DNA of 51,609 bases from Deltaproteobacteria bacterium (GCA_012729055.1 JAAYDW010000030.1:1-51609); one strand, 5' to 3'. Counted from the stretch's first letter, positions 41,251 through 51,585 are shown. Program-made: numbers and translations. The notes: generated by a model not told the origin, from the letters alone.

Positions 41251-41898
41251 ATGAAACAAGATATTCGATATAATCCGCTATATTCTCTCACTGAAGTGAG
41301 CCGCTATGCTCGCATACAGCCGGCAACTTTGCGATTATGGACGAAAAAAAATAGCATTGTTATGCTTCCAATAAACGAAGGATTGGCACCCCTGAGTTTC
41401 ATTAATCTGATAGAATCGCACGTCTTGGTTGCTTTACGGCGCACGCATCAAGTACCCATGCAGCGCATCCGTAGGGCTGTTGATTGGCTGCAAGAGCAAT
41501 ATAACACTAAGCATCCCCTTGCGGAATTGGATTTAGAGACGGATGGGCATGATGTGTTTATTCGCGAATTAGGTCTTCCAATCAATGCCTCCAAACATGG
41601 GCAAAGTGCTTTCGCGGAGATTCTTGCCCGTTATCTCAAGCGCATCGATCGTGATAAAAATAACATTCCGATCCGTTTTTACCCATTTCCATACGATGCA
41701 TCCCCTAAAACAATCGTAATGGACCCATCTGTGGCATATGGCCGGCCAGTCATTAAAGGGACCCGCATAAGCACACTCATGGTATTTGATCGTTATAGTG
41801 GCGGTGAAAGCTTGAACGATATTGCCGACGATTATGAGCTTACCATCCCTTATGTGGAGGAGGCCCTTCGGTGCGAGATCGAACGTCGGGCAGCTTAA
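41251..41898 (+). CDS. DUF433 protein with MerR-like N-terminus (putative antitoxin)
   Basis: A 215-residue protein. Residues 10-75 look like a MerR/HTH_17-type DNA-binding region (YSLTEVSRYARIQPATLRLW). The C-terminal DUF433 domain reads MDPSVAYGRPVIKGTRISTLMVFDRYSGGESLNDIADDYELT, the classic PVIxGTRI pattern. DUF433 proteins are commonly antitoxins of PIN-like toxins. The start at 41251 lacks a strong ribosome site; a GTG at 41218 would add 11 residues but sits at the predicted transcript start. It overlaps the next gene by 28 nt, as expected for a toxin-antitoxin pair. The DNA-binding part suggests autoregulation. Confidence 0.85.
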   Translation: MKQDIRYNPLYSLTEVSRYARIQPATLRLWTKKNSIVMLPINEGLAPLSFINLIESHVLVALRRTHQVPMQRIRRAVDWLQEQYNTKHPLAELDLETDGHDVFIRELGLPINASKHGQSAFAEILARYLKRIDRDKNNIPIRFYPFPYDASPKTIVMDPSVAYGRPVIKGTRISTLMVFDRYSGGESLNDIADDYELTIPYVEEALRCEIERRAA

Positions 41899-42275
41899 CA
41901 CTTCTACTTGATGAAAATTTGTCTGGCCGTCGCATCATTGAAGGATTAACTGCTTATGGTATCCCAGTAAAACCCCAAACTGATATCATGAAACGTGGAA
42001 TAACAGATGAGGAAGTATTGGCTGTTCTTTCTCGTTATCCAGATTATTATCTACTGACTAAAGACAGCGATTTTCACAAAAAACCTATGGTTAAGACAGC
42101 GCTTATCCATCATGGTATTGGAGCTTTCGTGATTACTGCACACAAAGGTAAGACCGCGAACGAACTTGTCAGTCTAATGAATAATGCATGGCACCGTGTT
42201 ATGCGATTTGCCGAAAAACATAATCGTCCATTCGTGGCCAAAATTTTAGCGAATGGTCATGTGGACGAGGCATAA
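41871..42275 (+). CDS. DUF5615-type PIN-like protein (putative toxin ribonuclease)
   Basis: A 134-residue PIN-like protein. It has LLLDENLSGRRIIEGL (first acidic residues), TDIMKRGITDEEVLAVL and YLLTKDSDFHKKP (later acidic cluster), the arrangement of the PIN_8/DUF5615 group that pairs with DUF433 antitoxins. Conserved aspartates and glutamate suggest metal-dependent RNA cleavage. GTG start within the DUF433 gene. Growth inhibition by this protein is inferred from family and context only. Confidence 0.82.
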   Translation: MRDRTSGSLTLLLDENLSGRRIIEGLTAYGIPVKPQTDIMKRGITDEEVLAVLSRYPDYYLLTKDSDFHKKPMVKTALIHHGIGAFVITAHKGKTANELVSLMNNAWHRVMRFAEKHNRPFVAKILANGHVDEA

Positions 42276-43083
42276 TAGTTAATAAAGAGCATCTCATAAT
42301 TTGCCTGCGATAGTAATGCACTTAAAAAGAGGCGGATGTTTTCGCACCGGCCCAGGGCCTTGATCATATACGCCTCACTGCCTTCTGCCATACAACGCGG
42401 ATGTGCGTCATGTTGGTGTTGATCCTGTCCACGCAGTTACGGCGTGGATTCCTTTACCGTTCTGTGCCCGGCAAACGGCTTGCGACGTTGACCGTGGATG
42501 CACGATCTATAGTTTGCCCTTGTGCTGGTAAGTCCTAAAATGGGCGCACCGACTGTGTACCTGGGCAAGGGTATCTTTCGTGCTGCCGGATCCGGGAGTA
42601 ACACAGGAATGATTTCACCTGGTCGTCGTGCACAACATTTTCATTCGTGATCTTTCGGCACCGGTCAGGTTTAGCACATGCTACATCGGGTCATCGGAAA
42701 AATGCGGGTGCCGCCGGCCAGCCAGGAAAAAGAATGCTTTCCCATCAGACCCCCGGCACACCCCTGAAAATCAAATCTGGGCGGCATGGGTCCCTTCTTA
42801 TCTACTTCGTACATGCAATTCACCATATAAAAAAAGGGGACCCTGGCAGCAGCGCCCATGCTCCCTTTTTCGATTTTCCCTATACAAAAACAGTTGCCGC
42901 CAAAATTTTAAGGGAGTTTTAAAAACGTCAGCGGCATTCAACATTACATTTTTCGTTCAATATTCGTTGACATAGGATAATGATAGTTTTATGGTGCATC
43001 GTCTAACAAGAAACAACTCGTCAAATTGATCTTTAACAACAATACTCCACAGGTATTAATATTAAATTCCCAATGGAGCCCAC
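42276..43083. other. 808-nt gap without a supported gene
   Basis: No reading frame here has both a credible start and recognisable protein sequence. The region is probably decayed DNA joining the toxin-antitoxin pair to the restriction operon. A weak minus-strand protein similarity near 42360-42440 was examined and not accepted. The only positive signal is the promoter at 42967-42995. Confidence 0.6.
42967..42995 (+). promoter_or_regulatory. Promoter of the hsd operon
   Basis: TTGACA (42967-42972), 17 nt, TATGGT (42990-42995). The -35 is perfect and the -10 keeps the key T1, A2 and T6 positions. It is placed about 90 nt before hsdM with nothing else in between. Confidence 0.65.
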
Positions 43084-44634
43084 ATGAATCATAATGGTAA
43101 TAATATAGAATCACAGCTCTGGGCAGCCGCGGATGAACTGCGGGCCAATTCAAAACTAAAATCCTCGGAATACTCCGTTCCAGTGTTGGGACTGGTCTTC
43201 CTGCGTTACGCTGATCATAAGTTTCAGACTGCCGCAAAAAAATTAGAGGGCTCGGGTGGCGGAAGGCGTAGGATAGGACCTTCGGACTATCAGGCTAAAG
43301 GTGTGCTGTATCTGCCCGAGGCGGCACGTTTCTCGGCGTTGATCCAATTATCCGAAGGGGCCAATATCGGCGCGGCCATCAATGATGCCATGCGCTCCAT
43401 CGAAGCGGAGAATCCCGACCTCAAGGACGTACTACCCAAGACCTACAACCGCTTTGAGAACTCCCTGCTTAAAGAACTGCTCAAAACCATGAACTCCGTC
43501 CCCATGGACATCGAGGGGGATGCTTTCGGGAAAATTTATGAATACTTCCTAGGCCATTTCGCCATGAGCGAGGGACAAAAGGGCGGCGAGTTCTTTACCC
43601 CCACAGCAATCGTCCAACTCATTGTCGGTATTATCGAACCATTCCATGGTCGCATCTTCGACCCTGCCTGCGGTTCCGGCGGTATGTTTGTGCAAAGCGC
43701 CAGGTTTGTCGAGGAGCGTAAGAAGAGCCCAGGGGCCGAGCTCAGCATTTATGGGCAAGAGCGCGTTTCTGAGACCGTTAGGCTCAACAAGATGAACTTA
43801 GCCGTGCATGGCCTGGCCGGTGACATCCGCCAGGGCAACGCTTATTATGAAGACCTGCATAAATCAACCGACAAATTCGATTTTGTTATGGCCAATCCTC
43901 CCTTCAACGTGGACAGGGTGGACAAGGACAGGCTCAAGGATGATCCGCGTTTTCCCTTCGGCCTGCCCCGCGCCGACAACGCCAACTACCTCTGGATTCA
44001 GCTTTTCTACAGCTCACTAAATGAAACAGGCCGGGCCGGATTTGTCATGGCCAACTCCGCCTCCGACGCTCGTGGTTCGGAACTGGACATCCGCAAGCAG
44101 ATCATAGAAGCCCGCGCCGTGGATGTGATGGTGGCCGTCGGCCCCAACTTCTTCTATACTGTAACCCTGCCGTGCACCCTCTGGTTCTTCGACCGGGGCA
44201 AGCGCAAGACCGCCCGCGCCGACCAGGTACTATTCATTGATGCCCGTCACATCTATCGCCAAATTGACCGCGCCCACCGTGACTGGACCCCGGCACAGAT
44301 CGAATTTCTTGCTAATATCGCACGGCTTTATCGAGGCGAAGCACCGGAGAACCTGCACGAAAGTTACGAATTGATGGCCCAGCATTTCCCCGAAAGCAAA
44401 TACACTGATGTGGCGGGACTGTGCAAAGTAACGACTATCGTGGAGATCGAATCCCAGGGTTGGAGCCTCAACCCCGGTCGCTATGTGGGTGTTACCGTTC
44501 GTGTCGAGGACGACTTCGACTTTAAGGTGAGGCTGGAGGAGCAGAACGAGGAACTAGAAGTGCTAAACGCGGAGGCCCGGGAACTGGAAGAACGGATTGC
44601 GGAGAATGTGGTCAAATTGCTGGAGGGGGAGTAA
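43084..44634 (+). CDS. hsdM: Type I restriction-modification DNA methyltransferase subunit M
   Basis: A 516-residue N6-adenine methyltransferase. An N-terminal helical HsdM_N region ([21 protein letters not shown]) comes first. The SAM-binding motif I is [17 protein letters not shown], the catalytic motif [13 protein letters not shown], and the C-terminal coiled coil [24 protein letters not shown] binds HsdS. Two M subunits with one S form the modifying core that protects host sites. GGAG lies 6 nt before the ATG. The stop and the hsdS start overlap (TAATG). First gene of a four-gene coupled operon. Confidence 0.97.
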   Translation: MNHNGNNIESQLWAAADELRANSKLKSSEYSVPVLGLVFLRYADHKFQTAAKKLEGSGGGRRRIGPSDYQAKGVLYLPEAARFSALIQLSEGANIGAAINDAMRSIEAENPDLKDVLPKTYNRFENSLLKELLKTMNSVPMDIEGDAFGKIYEYFLGHFAMSEGQKGGEFFTPTAIVQLIVGIIEPFHGRIFDPACGSGGMFVQSARFVEERKKSPGAELSIYGQERVSETVRLNKMNLAVHGLAGDIRQGNAYYEDLHKSTDKFDFVMANPPFNVDRVDKDRLKDDPRFPFGLPRADNANYLWIQLFYSSLNETGRAGFVMANSASDARGSELDIRKQIIEARAVDVMVAVGPNFFYTVTLPCTLWFFDRGKRKTARADQVLFIDARHIYRQIDRAHRDWTPAQIEFLANIARLYRGEAPENLHESYELMAQHFPESKYTDVAGLCKVTTIVEIESQGWSLNPGRYVGVTVRVEDDFDFKVRLEEQNEELEVLNAEARELEERIAENVVKLLEGE

Positions 44635-45908
44635 TGGCCAGATATGTCAAATGGCCGACGAAGCGACTTTGTGAGCTGGCAGAATTCCGCAACGGCGTTA
44701 ATTACAACAAGAGCAGCTTCGGTGTGGGGGTGAAAGTTGTTGGCGTTTCTGACTTTCAGGACTACACAAGGCCAAGGTATGCCGAACTTGCGCAGATAAA
44801 TCCCGATGGCATTGTCACGGATCGCAATATCCTTCGCAATGGCGACATTGTTTTCGTTCGATCGAACGGGAACCGTGAACTCATTGGCCGGAGCCTCTTT
44901 ATTGAGAATCCCCCGGAAGAAATTACACATTCCGCATTTACAATTCGTTTACGTTTTTCTAGTGGTATAGTATTTCCGAAGTTTTATGCTTACTGCTTCA
45001 GAACACCTGTGATTCGTCAGGCGCTGACAGCTTATGGTGGTGGCACAAACATATCAAACCTGAATCAGGATATTCTCAACGCATTGGAAGTTCCATTTCC
45101 ACCTCTGCCCACTCAGCAGAAAATCGCCGCTATTCTCTCGGTCTACGACGACCTGATCGAGAATAACCTGCGGCGGATCAAGATTCTGGAGGAGATGTCG
45201 CAGAACCTCTACCGCGAGTGGTTCGTCAAGTTCCGCTTTCCGGGACATGAAAAGGCCCGCTTTGTCGATTCCCCCCTCGGCAAGATTCCGGAGGGGTGGG
45301 AGGTAACAACGATCAATGCTGTTACTTCATATATTAACCGAGGGGTTACTCCGAAGTATGATGACTCGTCAACAAGTCTTGTGATTAACCAAAAATGCAT
45401 CAGAGACCACAAGTTAAATCTAATTTATGCGCGACCACACAGAAGCAGTGTTGTCAATGCAAAGTATGTTCAATTCGGTGATGTTTTAATTAATTCCACT
45501 GGCGTCGGTACGCTTGGCCGAGTAACACAAGTCTACGAGGTATTGAGAGAAACAACGGTTGATACACACGTATCAATCGTGCGTCCTGCTTGTGCCGATG
45601 ATATTGATTATTTTGGATTAACTATGATTGACATGGAGTCTCATTTTGAGTCCCTTGGAGCTGGCGCTACTGGACAAACTGAGCTTCGCAGGGATCGTAT
45701 AGGCGAGACGGAGATAATCCTACCACCTTCTGAGCTGCGAAAACAATTTTCTGAGCATGTTACGTCATGCCGGAAAATGATCTTGAATTTATTAAAGCGA
45801 AACGTAAACCTCCGCCTTACACGCGATCTGCTTTTACCCAAACTTGTTTCCGGCGAAGTGGATGTGTCGGAGTTGGGCATCAATATCCCTGAGGAGAACA
45901 AAGCATGA
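44634..45908 (+). CDS. hsdS: Type I restriction-modification specificity subunit S
   Basis: A 424-residue specificity subunit with two target recognition domains (about residues 1-150 and 215-370). They are separated by the central conserved helix PLPTQQKIAAILSVYDDLIENNLRRIKILEEMSQNLYREWF (split over residues 158-198). A second conserved helix follows at the C-terminus (RKQFSEHVTSCRKMIL, LTRDLLLPKLVSGEVDV). Each recognition domain reads one half of the bipartite target. Both domains look intact; the recognised sequence cannot be predicted. Overlaps the neighbours at both ends (TAATG, ATGA). Confidence 0.95.
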   Translation: MARYVKWPTKRLCELAEFRNGVNYNKSSFGVGVKVVGVSDFQDYTRPRYAELAQINPDGIVTDRNILRNGDIVFVRSNGNRELIGRSLFIENPPEEITHSAFTIRLRFSSGIVFPKFYAYCFRTPVIRQALTAYGGGTNISNLNQDILNALEVPFPPLPTQQKIAAILSVYDDLIENNLRRIKILEEMSQNLYREWFVKFRFPGHEKARFVDSPLGKIPEGWEVTTINAVTSYINRGVTPKYDDSSTSLVINQKCIRDHKLNLIYARPHRSSVVNAKYVQFGDVLINSTGVGTLGRVTQVYEVLRETTVDTHVSIVRPACADDIDYFGLTMIDMESHFESLGAGATGQTELRRDRIGETEIILPPSELRKQFSEHVTSCRKMILNLLKRNVNLRLTRDLLLPKLVSGEVDVSELGINIPEENKA

Positions 45909-48019
45909 AAGCTACCGAGGCCAAGTTTTTGGATTTTATCAAAAAATCACCGCAATTTGTCATACCTATCTACCAGCGTACTTATTCATGGACGGAGAGG
46001 GAGTGTCGGCAACTTTGGGATGATATTTTGCGCACGGGTAACAACGATAATGTTTCCGCCCATTTTGTTGGCTCCATCGTGTATATAGAGAAGGGACTGT
46101 ATCATGTGACCAGTCAGTCGCCTCTTTTAGTCATCGATGGCCAACAACGTCTGACCACGATGGCGCTTCTGATTGCCGCAGTAGCCAAGACACTGGAGCA
46201 ATTATCCGAAGACAACAGGGAGCCAGTAGACGGTTTCTCACCACGTAAACTTCGTAATTACTACCTTATTAACCCGGAAGAAGAAGGAGAGCGGCATTAC
46301 AAACTCATCCTATCTCAGACCGACCGCGACTCGCTCATCGCCGTTGTCGCAGGAAAAGAGTTGCCTAAAGAGTATTCCCGGCGCGTTGCTGAGAACTATG
46401 AATTCTTCAAGGCCTGGATTGAATGTCGTAAAGGCGACCTGACTGCACTATGCAAAGGTATCGCTAAACTGATTGTGGTGGACATCTCACTGAACCGAGA
46501 CCAAGACAATCCGCAGTTGATCTTTGAGAGCATGAACTCCACAGGTCGAGAGCTGACCCAGGCCGACTTAATTCGTAACTTTATTCTGATGGGACTTGAA
46601 CCGGAACTGCAAACCAGTCTCTATGAGAACTACTGGCGACCTATGGAACTGGATTTTGGGCAAGAGGCTTACGGCACTCACTTCGACAGCTTTATGCGCC
46701 ATTATTTAACGGTTAAGACCGGTGATATTCCAAGATTGGACGAAGTGTACGATGCCTTCAAGGCTCACGCCCGTTCCTCTAAAGTGGCGGGATCAGGCGT
46801 GGAATCATTAGTGGCCGATATTCGAGCCTTTTCTCGCTATTTTTGCACCATGGCGTTGGGAGCGGAATCTGATCACGAGCTGAAGTTCGCCTTCCATGAC
46901 CTTCGCGAGTTGAAGGTGGACGTAGCCTATCCTTTCTTGTTGGAACTTTATCATGATTATGCTGGAGAAATGTTATCAAAGCAGGATTTTGCGGCGGCAG
47001 TGCGATTGATTGAAGCTTATGTCTTCCGACGAGCCATTTGCAATATCCCTACTAACTCGTTAAACAAGACCTTTGCGACTTTCACAAAAGCTCTAAAAAA
47101 AGATCGCTATCTGGAAAGCATTCAAGCCCACTTGCTCCTGCTGCCCTCGTATCGACGTTTCCCTAATGATGAGGAGTTCAAGCGTGAGTTTCAAATACGA
47201 GATCTTTACAATTTTAGGAGCCGTAGCTACTGGCTGAGGCGCATGGAAAACTACGGACGCAAGGAGCGCGTGGAGGTTGCCGAATACACCATCGAGCATA
47301 TACTGCCACAGAACGAGAACCTGTCCAAAGGATGGAAGGAAGCTCTGGGACTGGAGTGGGAGCGTATCCGCAAAACTTGGCTCCATACCCTCGGCAACCT
47401 GACTCTGACCGGTTATAACTCGGAGTATAGTGACCGGGCTTTTGTCGAGAAACGCGATATGCCCGGAGGCTTTAAGGAAAGTCCTCTCAGGCTGAATCAA
47501 GGTCTTGGTAGTCTTGAACAGTGGAATGAAGAAACGATCAAAGCTCGCGCCCAACGCTTGAGCGAAGCGGCAGTAACCGTCTGGTGTTCTCCCCAACTGT
47601 CCACCGATGTGTTAACTGCCTATAAACCTAGCAAGGAATCTACCACAGGTTATTCACTAGAAGATCATCCGCACCTTCTCAGTGGTGTGGGCCGAGAATT
47701 ATTCGAGGCATTTCGCAAGGAAGTGTTGGCACTTGATCCCGTAGTCAGCGAAGAGTTTCTCAAACTATATGTGGCCTTCAAGGCCGAGACTAACTTTGTC
47801 GATGTGGTGCCGCAGGCCAAGCGGCTACGTCTTTCGCTGAATATGTCTTTTGCTGATATTAACGACCCCCGCAGTATGTGCAAAGACGTTACCGGCGTTG
47901 GTCGCTGGGGCAACGGTGATGTTGAGGTGGGCTTCACATCGCTGGAAGAGCTACCATATATTATGGGGCTGGTCCGCCAGTCCTTCGAGCGGCAAATGGG
48001 TAACGGTGGTGAACAATGA
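45905..48019 (+). CDS. DUF262/DUF1524 (GmrSD-like) nuclease embedded in the type I operon
   Basis: A 704-residue protein with three parts. The N-terminal DUF262 ParB-like domain has VIPIYQRTYSWTERE, VIDGQQRLTTMALL and IFESMNSTGRELTQADLIRNF. The DUF1524 HNH nuclease domain has YTIEHILPQNENLSKGW and TLGNLTLTGYNSEYSDRAF. The C-terminal DUF5655-like region has FKAETNFVDVVPQAKRLRL and TGVGRWGNGDVEVGF. GmrSD and BrxU of this architecture are NTP-dependent nucleases that cut modified phage DNA. All key motifs are intact. Four-nucleotide ATGA overlaps with hsdS and hsdR mean all four are translated together, so a joint defence role is likely. Confidence 0.9.
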   Translation: MKATEAKFLDFIKKSPQFVIPIYQRTYSWTERECRQLWDDILRTGNNDNVSAHFVGSIVYIEKGLYHVTSQSPLLVIDGQQRLTTMALLIAAVAKTLEQLSEDNREPVDGFSPRKLRNYYLINPEEEGERHYKLILSQTDRDSLIAVVAGKELPKEYSRRVAENYEFFKAWIECRKGDLTALCKGIAKLIVVDISLNRDQDNPQLIFESMNSTGRELTQADLIRNFILMGLEPELQTSLYENYWRPMELDFGQEAYGTHFDSFMRHYLTVKTGDIPRLDEVYDAFKAHARSSKVAGSGVESLVADIRAFSRYFCTMALGAESDHELKFAFHDLRELKVDVAYPFLLELYHDYAGEMLSKQDFAAAVRLIEAYVFRRAICNIPTNSLNKTFATFTKALKKDRYLESIQAHLLLLPSYRRFPNDEEFKREFQIRDLYNFRSRSYWLRRMENYGRKERVEVAEYTIEHILPQNENLSKGWKEALGLEWERIRKTWLHTLGNLTLTGYNSEYSDRAFVEKRDMPGGFKESPLRLNQGLGSLEQWNEETIKARAQRLSEAAVTVWCSPQLSTDVLTAYKPSKESTTGYSLEDHPHLLSGVGRELFEAFRKEVLALDPVVSEEFLKLYVAFKAETNFVDVVPQAKRLRLSLNMSFADINDPRSMCKDVTGVGRWGNGDVEVGFTSLEELPYIMGLVRQSFERQMGNGGEQ

Positions 48020-51000
48020 CCCCCAAAGGCTACACCGAAGACGCCCTTGTGGAACAACCGGCCATTACCTTGCTGGCGGAATTGGGCTGGGAGACTTTCA
48101 ACGCCTATAGTGAGTTCGATAATGGTGTGAGCCCTCTTGGCCGGGAAACCAAGGCCGAGGTGGTGCTGAAAACCCGCCTGCGTGAAGTATTGCTGCGGAT
48201 TAACACGGATGTATCCGTCGATTCCATCCATCAGGCCATTGAAGAACTAACCCGCGACCGTTCCCGCATGAGCCCGACCTCCGCCAACCGCGAGATCTAC
48301 CATCTACTCAAAAACGGTGTGCGCATTCCAGTACCCGAGCCCGAAGGCGACGGGGAAACCATTGAATTGGTAAGAGTGATTGACTGGGACGAACCAGCCA
48401 ACAACAACTTTCTGCTTTGCTCTCAGTTTTGGATTACAGGTGAGATGCACACACGCCGCGCCGACCTGATTGGCTTCGTTAATGGTTTACCTCTACTGTT
48501 CATCGAACTGAAAGCCGCCCATCGACGCCTGGAGACCGCCTTCACCGGCAACCTGCGCGACTATAAAGACACGGTGCCGCACCTTTTCTGGCCCAATGCC
48601 CTGATCATCCTTTCCAATGGAAGCCAGAGCCGCGTGGGCAGTGTTACCGCTGGGTGGGAGCACTTTGCCGAGTGGAAGAAGATAGGCAGTGAAGACGAAA
48701 AAGGCCGGGTGTCCCTGGAAATCATGTTACGAGGTATCTGTGATCCGGCACGGCTGTTGGACCTGGTGGAGAACTTCTGTCTATATCAGGAAGTCCCCGG
48801 TGGGCTGATCAAGCTCACGGCCAAGAATCATCAGTACCTTGGAGTCAATAACGCGCTCGTGGCTCTGGCTGACATCCGGCAGCGAGACGGCAGGCTGGGC
48901 GTTTTCTGGCATACCCAGGGCAGCGGCAAGAGTGTTTCCATGATTTTCTTCGCACAGAAGGTTTTGCGTAAACTGCCTGGCAACTGGACTTTTGTAATTG
49001 TTACCGACCGGCAGGAATTGGATGGACAGATATACAAGAACTTCGCCTCGGCGGGAGTTGTTACCGAAGGACGTGCCCAGGCAGAAAGCAGTAAGCACCT
49101 GCGGCAGTTGCTTTCCGAGGATCACCGTTACATATTCACCTTGATCCATAAGTTCCGGATACCGGAGGAGGTATCCACCCGTAGCGACATAATCGTTATC
49201 ACCGATGAAGCACACCGCAGCCAGTACGATACTTTGGCGTTGAATATGCGAACTGCTCTCCCCAATGCCTCTTTTCTGGCCTTTACCGGCACCCCCCTGA
49301 TTGTGGGCGAGGAAAAGACTCGGCAGGTCTTTGGTGATTACATCAGCGTTTATGACTTTCATCAATCAGTAGACGACGGCTCGACGGTCCGGCTCTACTA
49401 TGAGAACCGCATCCCGGAGCTGCAACTGGTTAATGAGAACCTCAATGAGGACATGGAAAGGTTATTGGAAGAAGCGGAACTGGACGAGACACAGGAGAAG
49501 AAGCTGGAGCGGGAGTTTGGCCGCGAATACCACCTGATTACTCGCGAGGATCGTCTGGAGGCAGTGGCCAAAGATGTGGTAGCACATTTTACCGGACGCG
49601 GTTTTCAGGGCAAGGCGATGATGATCTGCATCGACAAGGCCACAGCTGTCCGTATGTATGACAAGGTAAAGAAGCACTGGCGAGAGAAAATCATTGCCTT
49701 ACAGGCGGAATGGAACGGTGCGGAAGACGACGCCCGGAAGGAGATAGAAAAGCGCATTGCCCTAATGAGAGAAACTGATATGGCCGTTGTTGTCTCCCAG
49801 GGGCAAAATGAAATTGCCGAAATGAAAGATAAGGGACTGGACATCCGCCCACATCGTAAACGCATGGTCGACGAAGACCTGGAAACAAAATTCAAGAATC
49901 CGGACGACCCCTTCCGGTTAGTGTTTGTCTGCGCCATGTGGATGACTGGCTTTGATGTTCCTAGTTGTTCGACCCTCTACCTCGACAAACCGATGCGCAA
50001 TCATACTTTGATGCAAACCATTGCCCGGTGCAATCGGGTCTATCCCGGCAAGGTGAGCGGCCTGATCGTGGATTATGCCGGGGTATTCCGTAATCTGGAG
50101 AAGGCACTGGCTATTTACGGTGCTGGTCGAGGCGGCGATAAGCCAGTGGAAGATAAGGCCGCGCTGGTGGCGGCGCTGCGGCAGGCCCTGGAAGAAACAA
50201 AAAGTCTGTGTCAGGAACGAGGCGTAAACCTTACTGCTATTCAGACTGCGGAAGGATTTGCCCGTGTCGGTCTGCTAGATGATGCCGTGGAGGCACTGGT
50301 GGGGACGGAGGAGATCAAGCTCCGCTATCTTGATCTGGCCAATACAGTACAGCGCCTCTATAAGGCCGTGCTTCCCGACCCGGCAGCACGGGAATTTGCT
50401 GTTGAGGTGATACCCGTACAGGTTATCGCTGATAAAATCCGTGCACTGATCCCACCGGCGGACATCTCATTAGTCATGCAGCAGGTTGAAGGATTGCTCG
50501 ACCGTTCTATTGCCACGGAAGGATATGTTATCCGAGAATTAAGCCCACCTTTTGGCGATGAGCATTGGATAGACCTGAGCAATGTTGACTTTGAGAAACT
50601 CGCCGAGAAATTCAAGATAAGCCGAAAACGTACGATCAACGAGAAACTAAAGGGTCAGGTGGCACAGAAACTCATGACGATGGTGCGACTCAACCGCACG
50701 CGCATGGATTATCTGGAACGCTTCCAGGCGATGATCGACGCCTATAATGCTGGCAGCCTCAACGCCGAGGAGTTCTTCCAGCAATTGGTGGATTTTGCTC
50801 AAAGTCTGAATGCGGAAGAAAAGCGGGCAATGGGCGAAAAATTAGATGAAGAAGAACTGGCACTCTTTGATCTGTTGACCAAGCCGCAGATTGAGATGAG
50901 CAAGTCGGATAGAGAAAAGGTGAAGGCAACGGCAAGACAGTTATTGACCACGCTCAAAGCGGAGAAGCTGGTACTTGATTGGCGAAAGCGTCAGCAGGCT

Positions 51001-51156
51001 CGTGCCGAGGTCCGTGTCACCATCGAAAAAGTGCTGGACCATGGTTTGCCAAGGATCTATACGCCGGAACTGTTCGAGCAAAAAACAACGGCTGTATTCC
51101 AGCACGTATATGACGCTTATTATGGCGCTGGGAGCAGTGCATATGCTACGGCATAA
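48016..51156 (+). CDS. hsdR: Type I restriction endonuclease subunit R
   Basis: A 1046-residue restriction and translocation subunit. The N-terminal PD-(D/E)xK nuclease has ADLIGFVNGLPLLFIELKA. The SF2 motor follows with Walker A WHTQGSGKSVSMIF, DEAH box VITDEAHRSQYD, SAT-like AFTGTPL, and motifs V/VI VCAMWMTGFDVPSCSTLY and QTIARCNRVYPGK. A helical C-terminal region contacts the methylase core. It cuts unmodified DNA after ATP-driven translocation. The gene is complete and overlaps the DUF262 gene (ATGA). Placing R last after S with an extra gene between is an uncommon order. Confidence 0.97.
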   Translation: MTPKGYTEDALVEQPAITLLAELGWETFNAYSEFDNGVSPLGRETKAEVVLKTRLREVLLRINTDVSVDSIHQAIEELTRDRSRMSPTSANREIYHLLKNGVRIPVPEPEGDGETIELVRVIDWDEPANNNFLLCSQFWITGEMHTRRADLIGFVNGLPLLFIELKAAHRRLETAFTGNLRDYKDTVPHLFWPNALIILSNGSQSRVGSVTAGWEHFAEWKKIGSEDEKGRVSLEIMLRGICDPARLLDLVENFCLYQEVPGGLIKLTAKNHQYLGVNNALVALADIRQRDGRLGVFWHTQGSGKSVSMIFFAQKVLRKLPGNWTFVIVTDRQELDGQIYKNFASAGVVTEGRAQAESSKHLRQLLSEDHRYIFTLIHKFRIPEEVSTRSDIIVITDEAHRSQYDTLALNMRTALPNASFLAFTGTPLIVGEEKTRQVFGDYISVYDFHQSVDDGSTVRLYYENRIPELQLVNENLNEDMERLLEEAELDETQEKKLEREFGREYHLITREDRLEAVAKDVVAHFTGRGFQGKAMMICIDKATAVRMYDKVKKHWREKIIALQAEWNGAEDDARKEIEKRIALMRETDMAVVVSQGQNEIAEMKDKGLDIRPHRKRMVDEDLETKFKNPDDPFRLVFVCAMWMTGFDVPSCSTLYLDKPMRNHTLMQTIARCNRVYPGKVSGLIVDYAGVFRNLEKALAIYGAGRGGDKPVEDKAALVAALRQALEETKSLCQERGVNLTAIQTAEGFARVGLLDDAVEALVGTEEIKLRYLDLANTVQRLYKAVLPDPAAREFAVEVIPVQVIADKIRALIPPADISLVMQQVEGLLDRSIATEGYVIRELSPPFGDEHWIDLSNVDFEKLAEKFKISRKRTINEKLKGQVAQKLMTMVRLNRTRMDYLERFQAMIDAYNAGSLNAEEFFQQLVDFAQSLNAEEKRAMGEKLDEEELALFDLLTKPQIEMSKSDREKVKATARQLLTTLKAEKLVLDWRKRQQARAEVRVTIEKVLDHGLPRIYTPELFEQKTTAVFQHVYDAYYGAGSSAYATA

Positions 51157-51216
51157 AGAAGCCGGCTAATCGGACAGCTATAAGGTTTTTTCATGAAAGA
51201 ACATATTAGAATTCTT

Positions 51217-51495
51217 GAGACTGTAAAATAATCTGTGTAAATGGAAATATTTTCATATTGCCGCCAAATCGAATCGGCCCTCGTACATAACAGCCAGCTG
51301 GGAAATTGTCAAAGCCCAGTTGGCCAAGGGCATCGTCCATTTTTTCATGACATCCTGAATCGCTAGATATAATATTTTTGTCAGCGCCTCATCATTGGGG
51401 AAAAGGGCTCTATTTTTTGTTACCTTACGCAACTGCCGGTGCAAACCCTCCAAGGCATTCGTCGTATAAATAAGTTTTCGAAGAGATATAAACAA
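51217..51495 (-). mobile_element. Truncated IS256-family element
   Basis: GAGACTGTAAAATAATCTG (51217-51235), continuing TGTAAA, matches the terminal inverted repeat type of IS256 elements. It lies 14 nt outside the stop codon of a transposase C-terminus (51253-51495). The element's other end and most of its gene are missing, replaced at about 51496 by unrelated DNA. Confidence 0.75.
51253..51495 (-). pseudogene. IS256-family transposase, C-terminal fragment
   Basis: About 80 residues: SLRKLIYTTNALEGLHRQLRK, KNRALFPNDEALTKILYLA and KKWTMPLANWALTISQLAV. The glutamate of TTNALE is the E of the DDE catalytic triad, while both aspartates are missing because the upstream part is absent. A stop codon precedes it in frame a few codons into the unrelated sequence. 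It is not expected to be active. Confidence 0.9.
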
Positions 51496-51585
51496 AAGTT
51501 GTGTTTAGGAAGATAGGTGGTGTATCCATCGGTTGATTGTTTAGCGACAGTTAACCGACCACAAAAATGGAAAGGATACACACAC

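Noticed and set aside
42340-42450. Minus-strand text TNMTHIRVVWQKAVRRIY loosely like ribosomal protein L28
   Set aside because: Matches only a short hydrophobic/basic pattern, lacks the CxxC zinc motifs and needs frameshifts; not enough to call a remnant.
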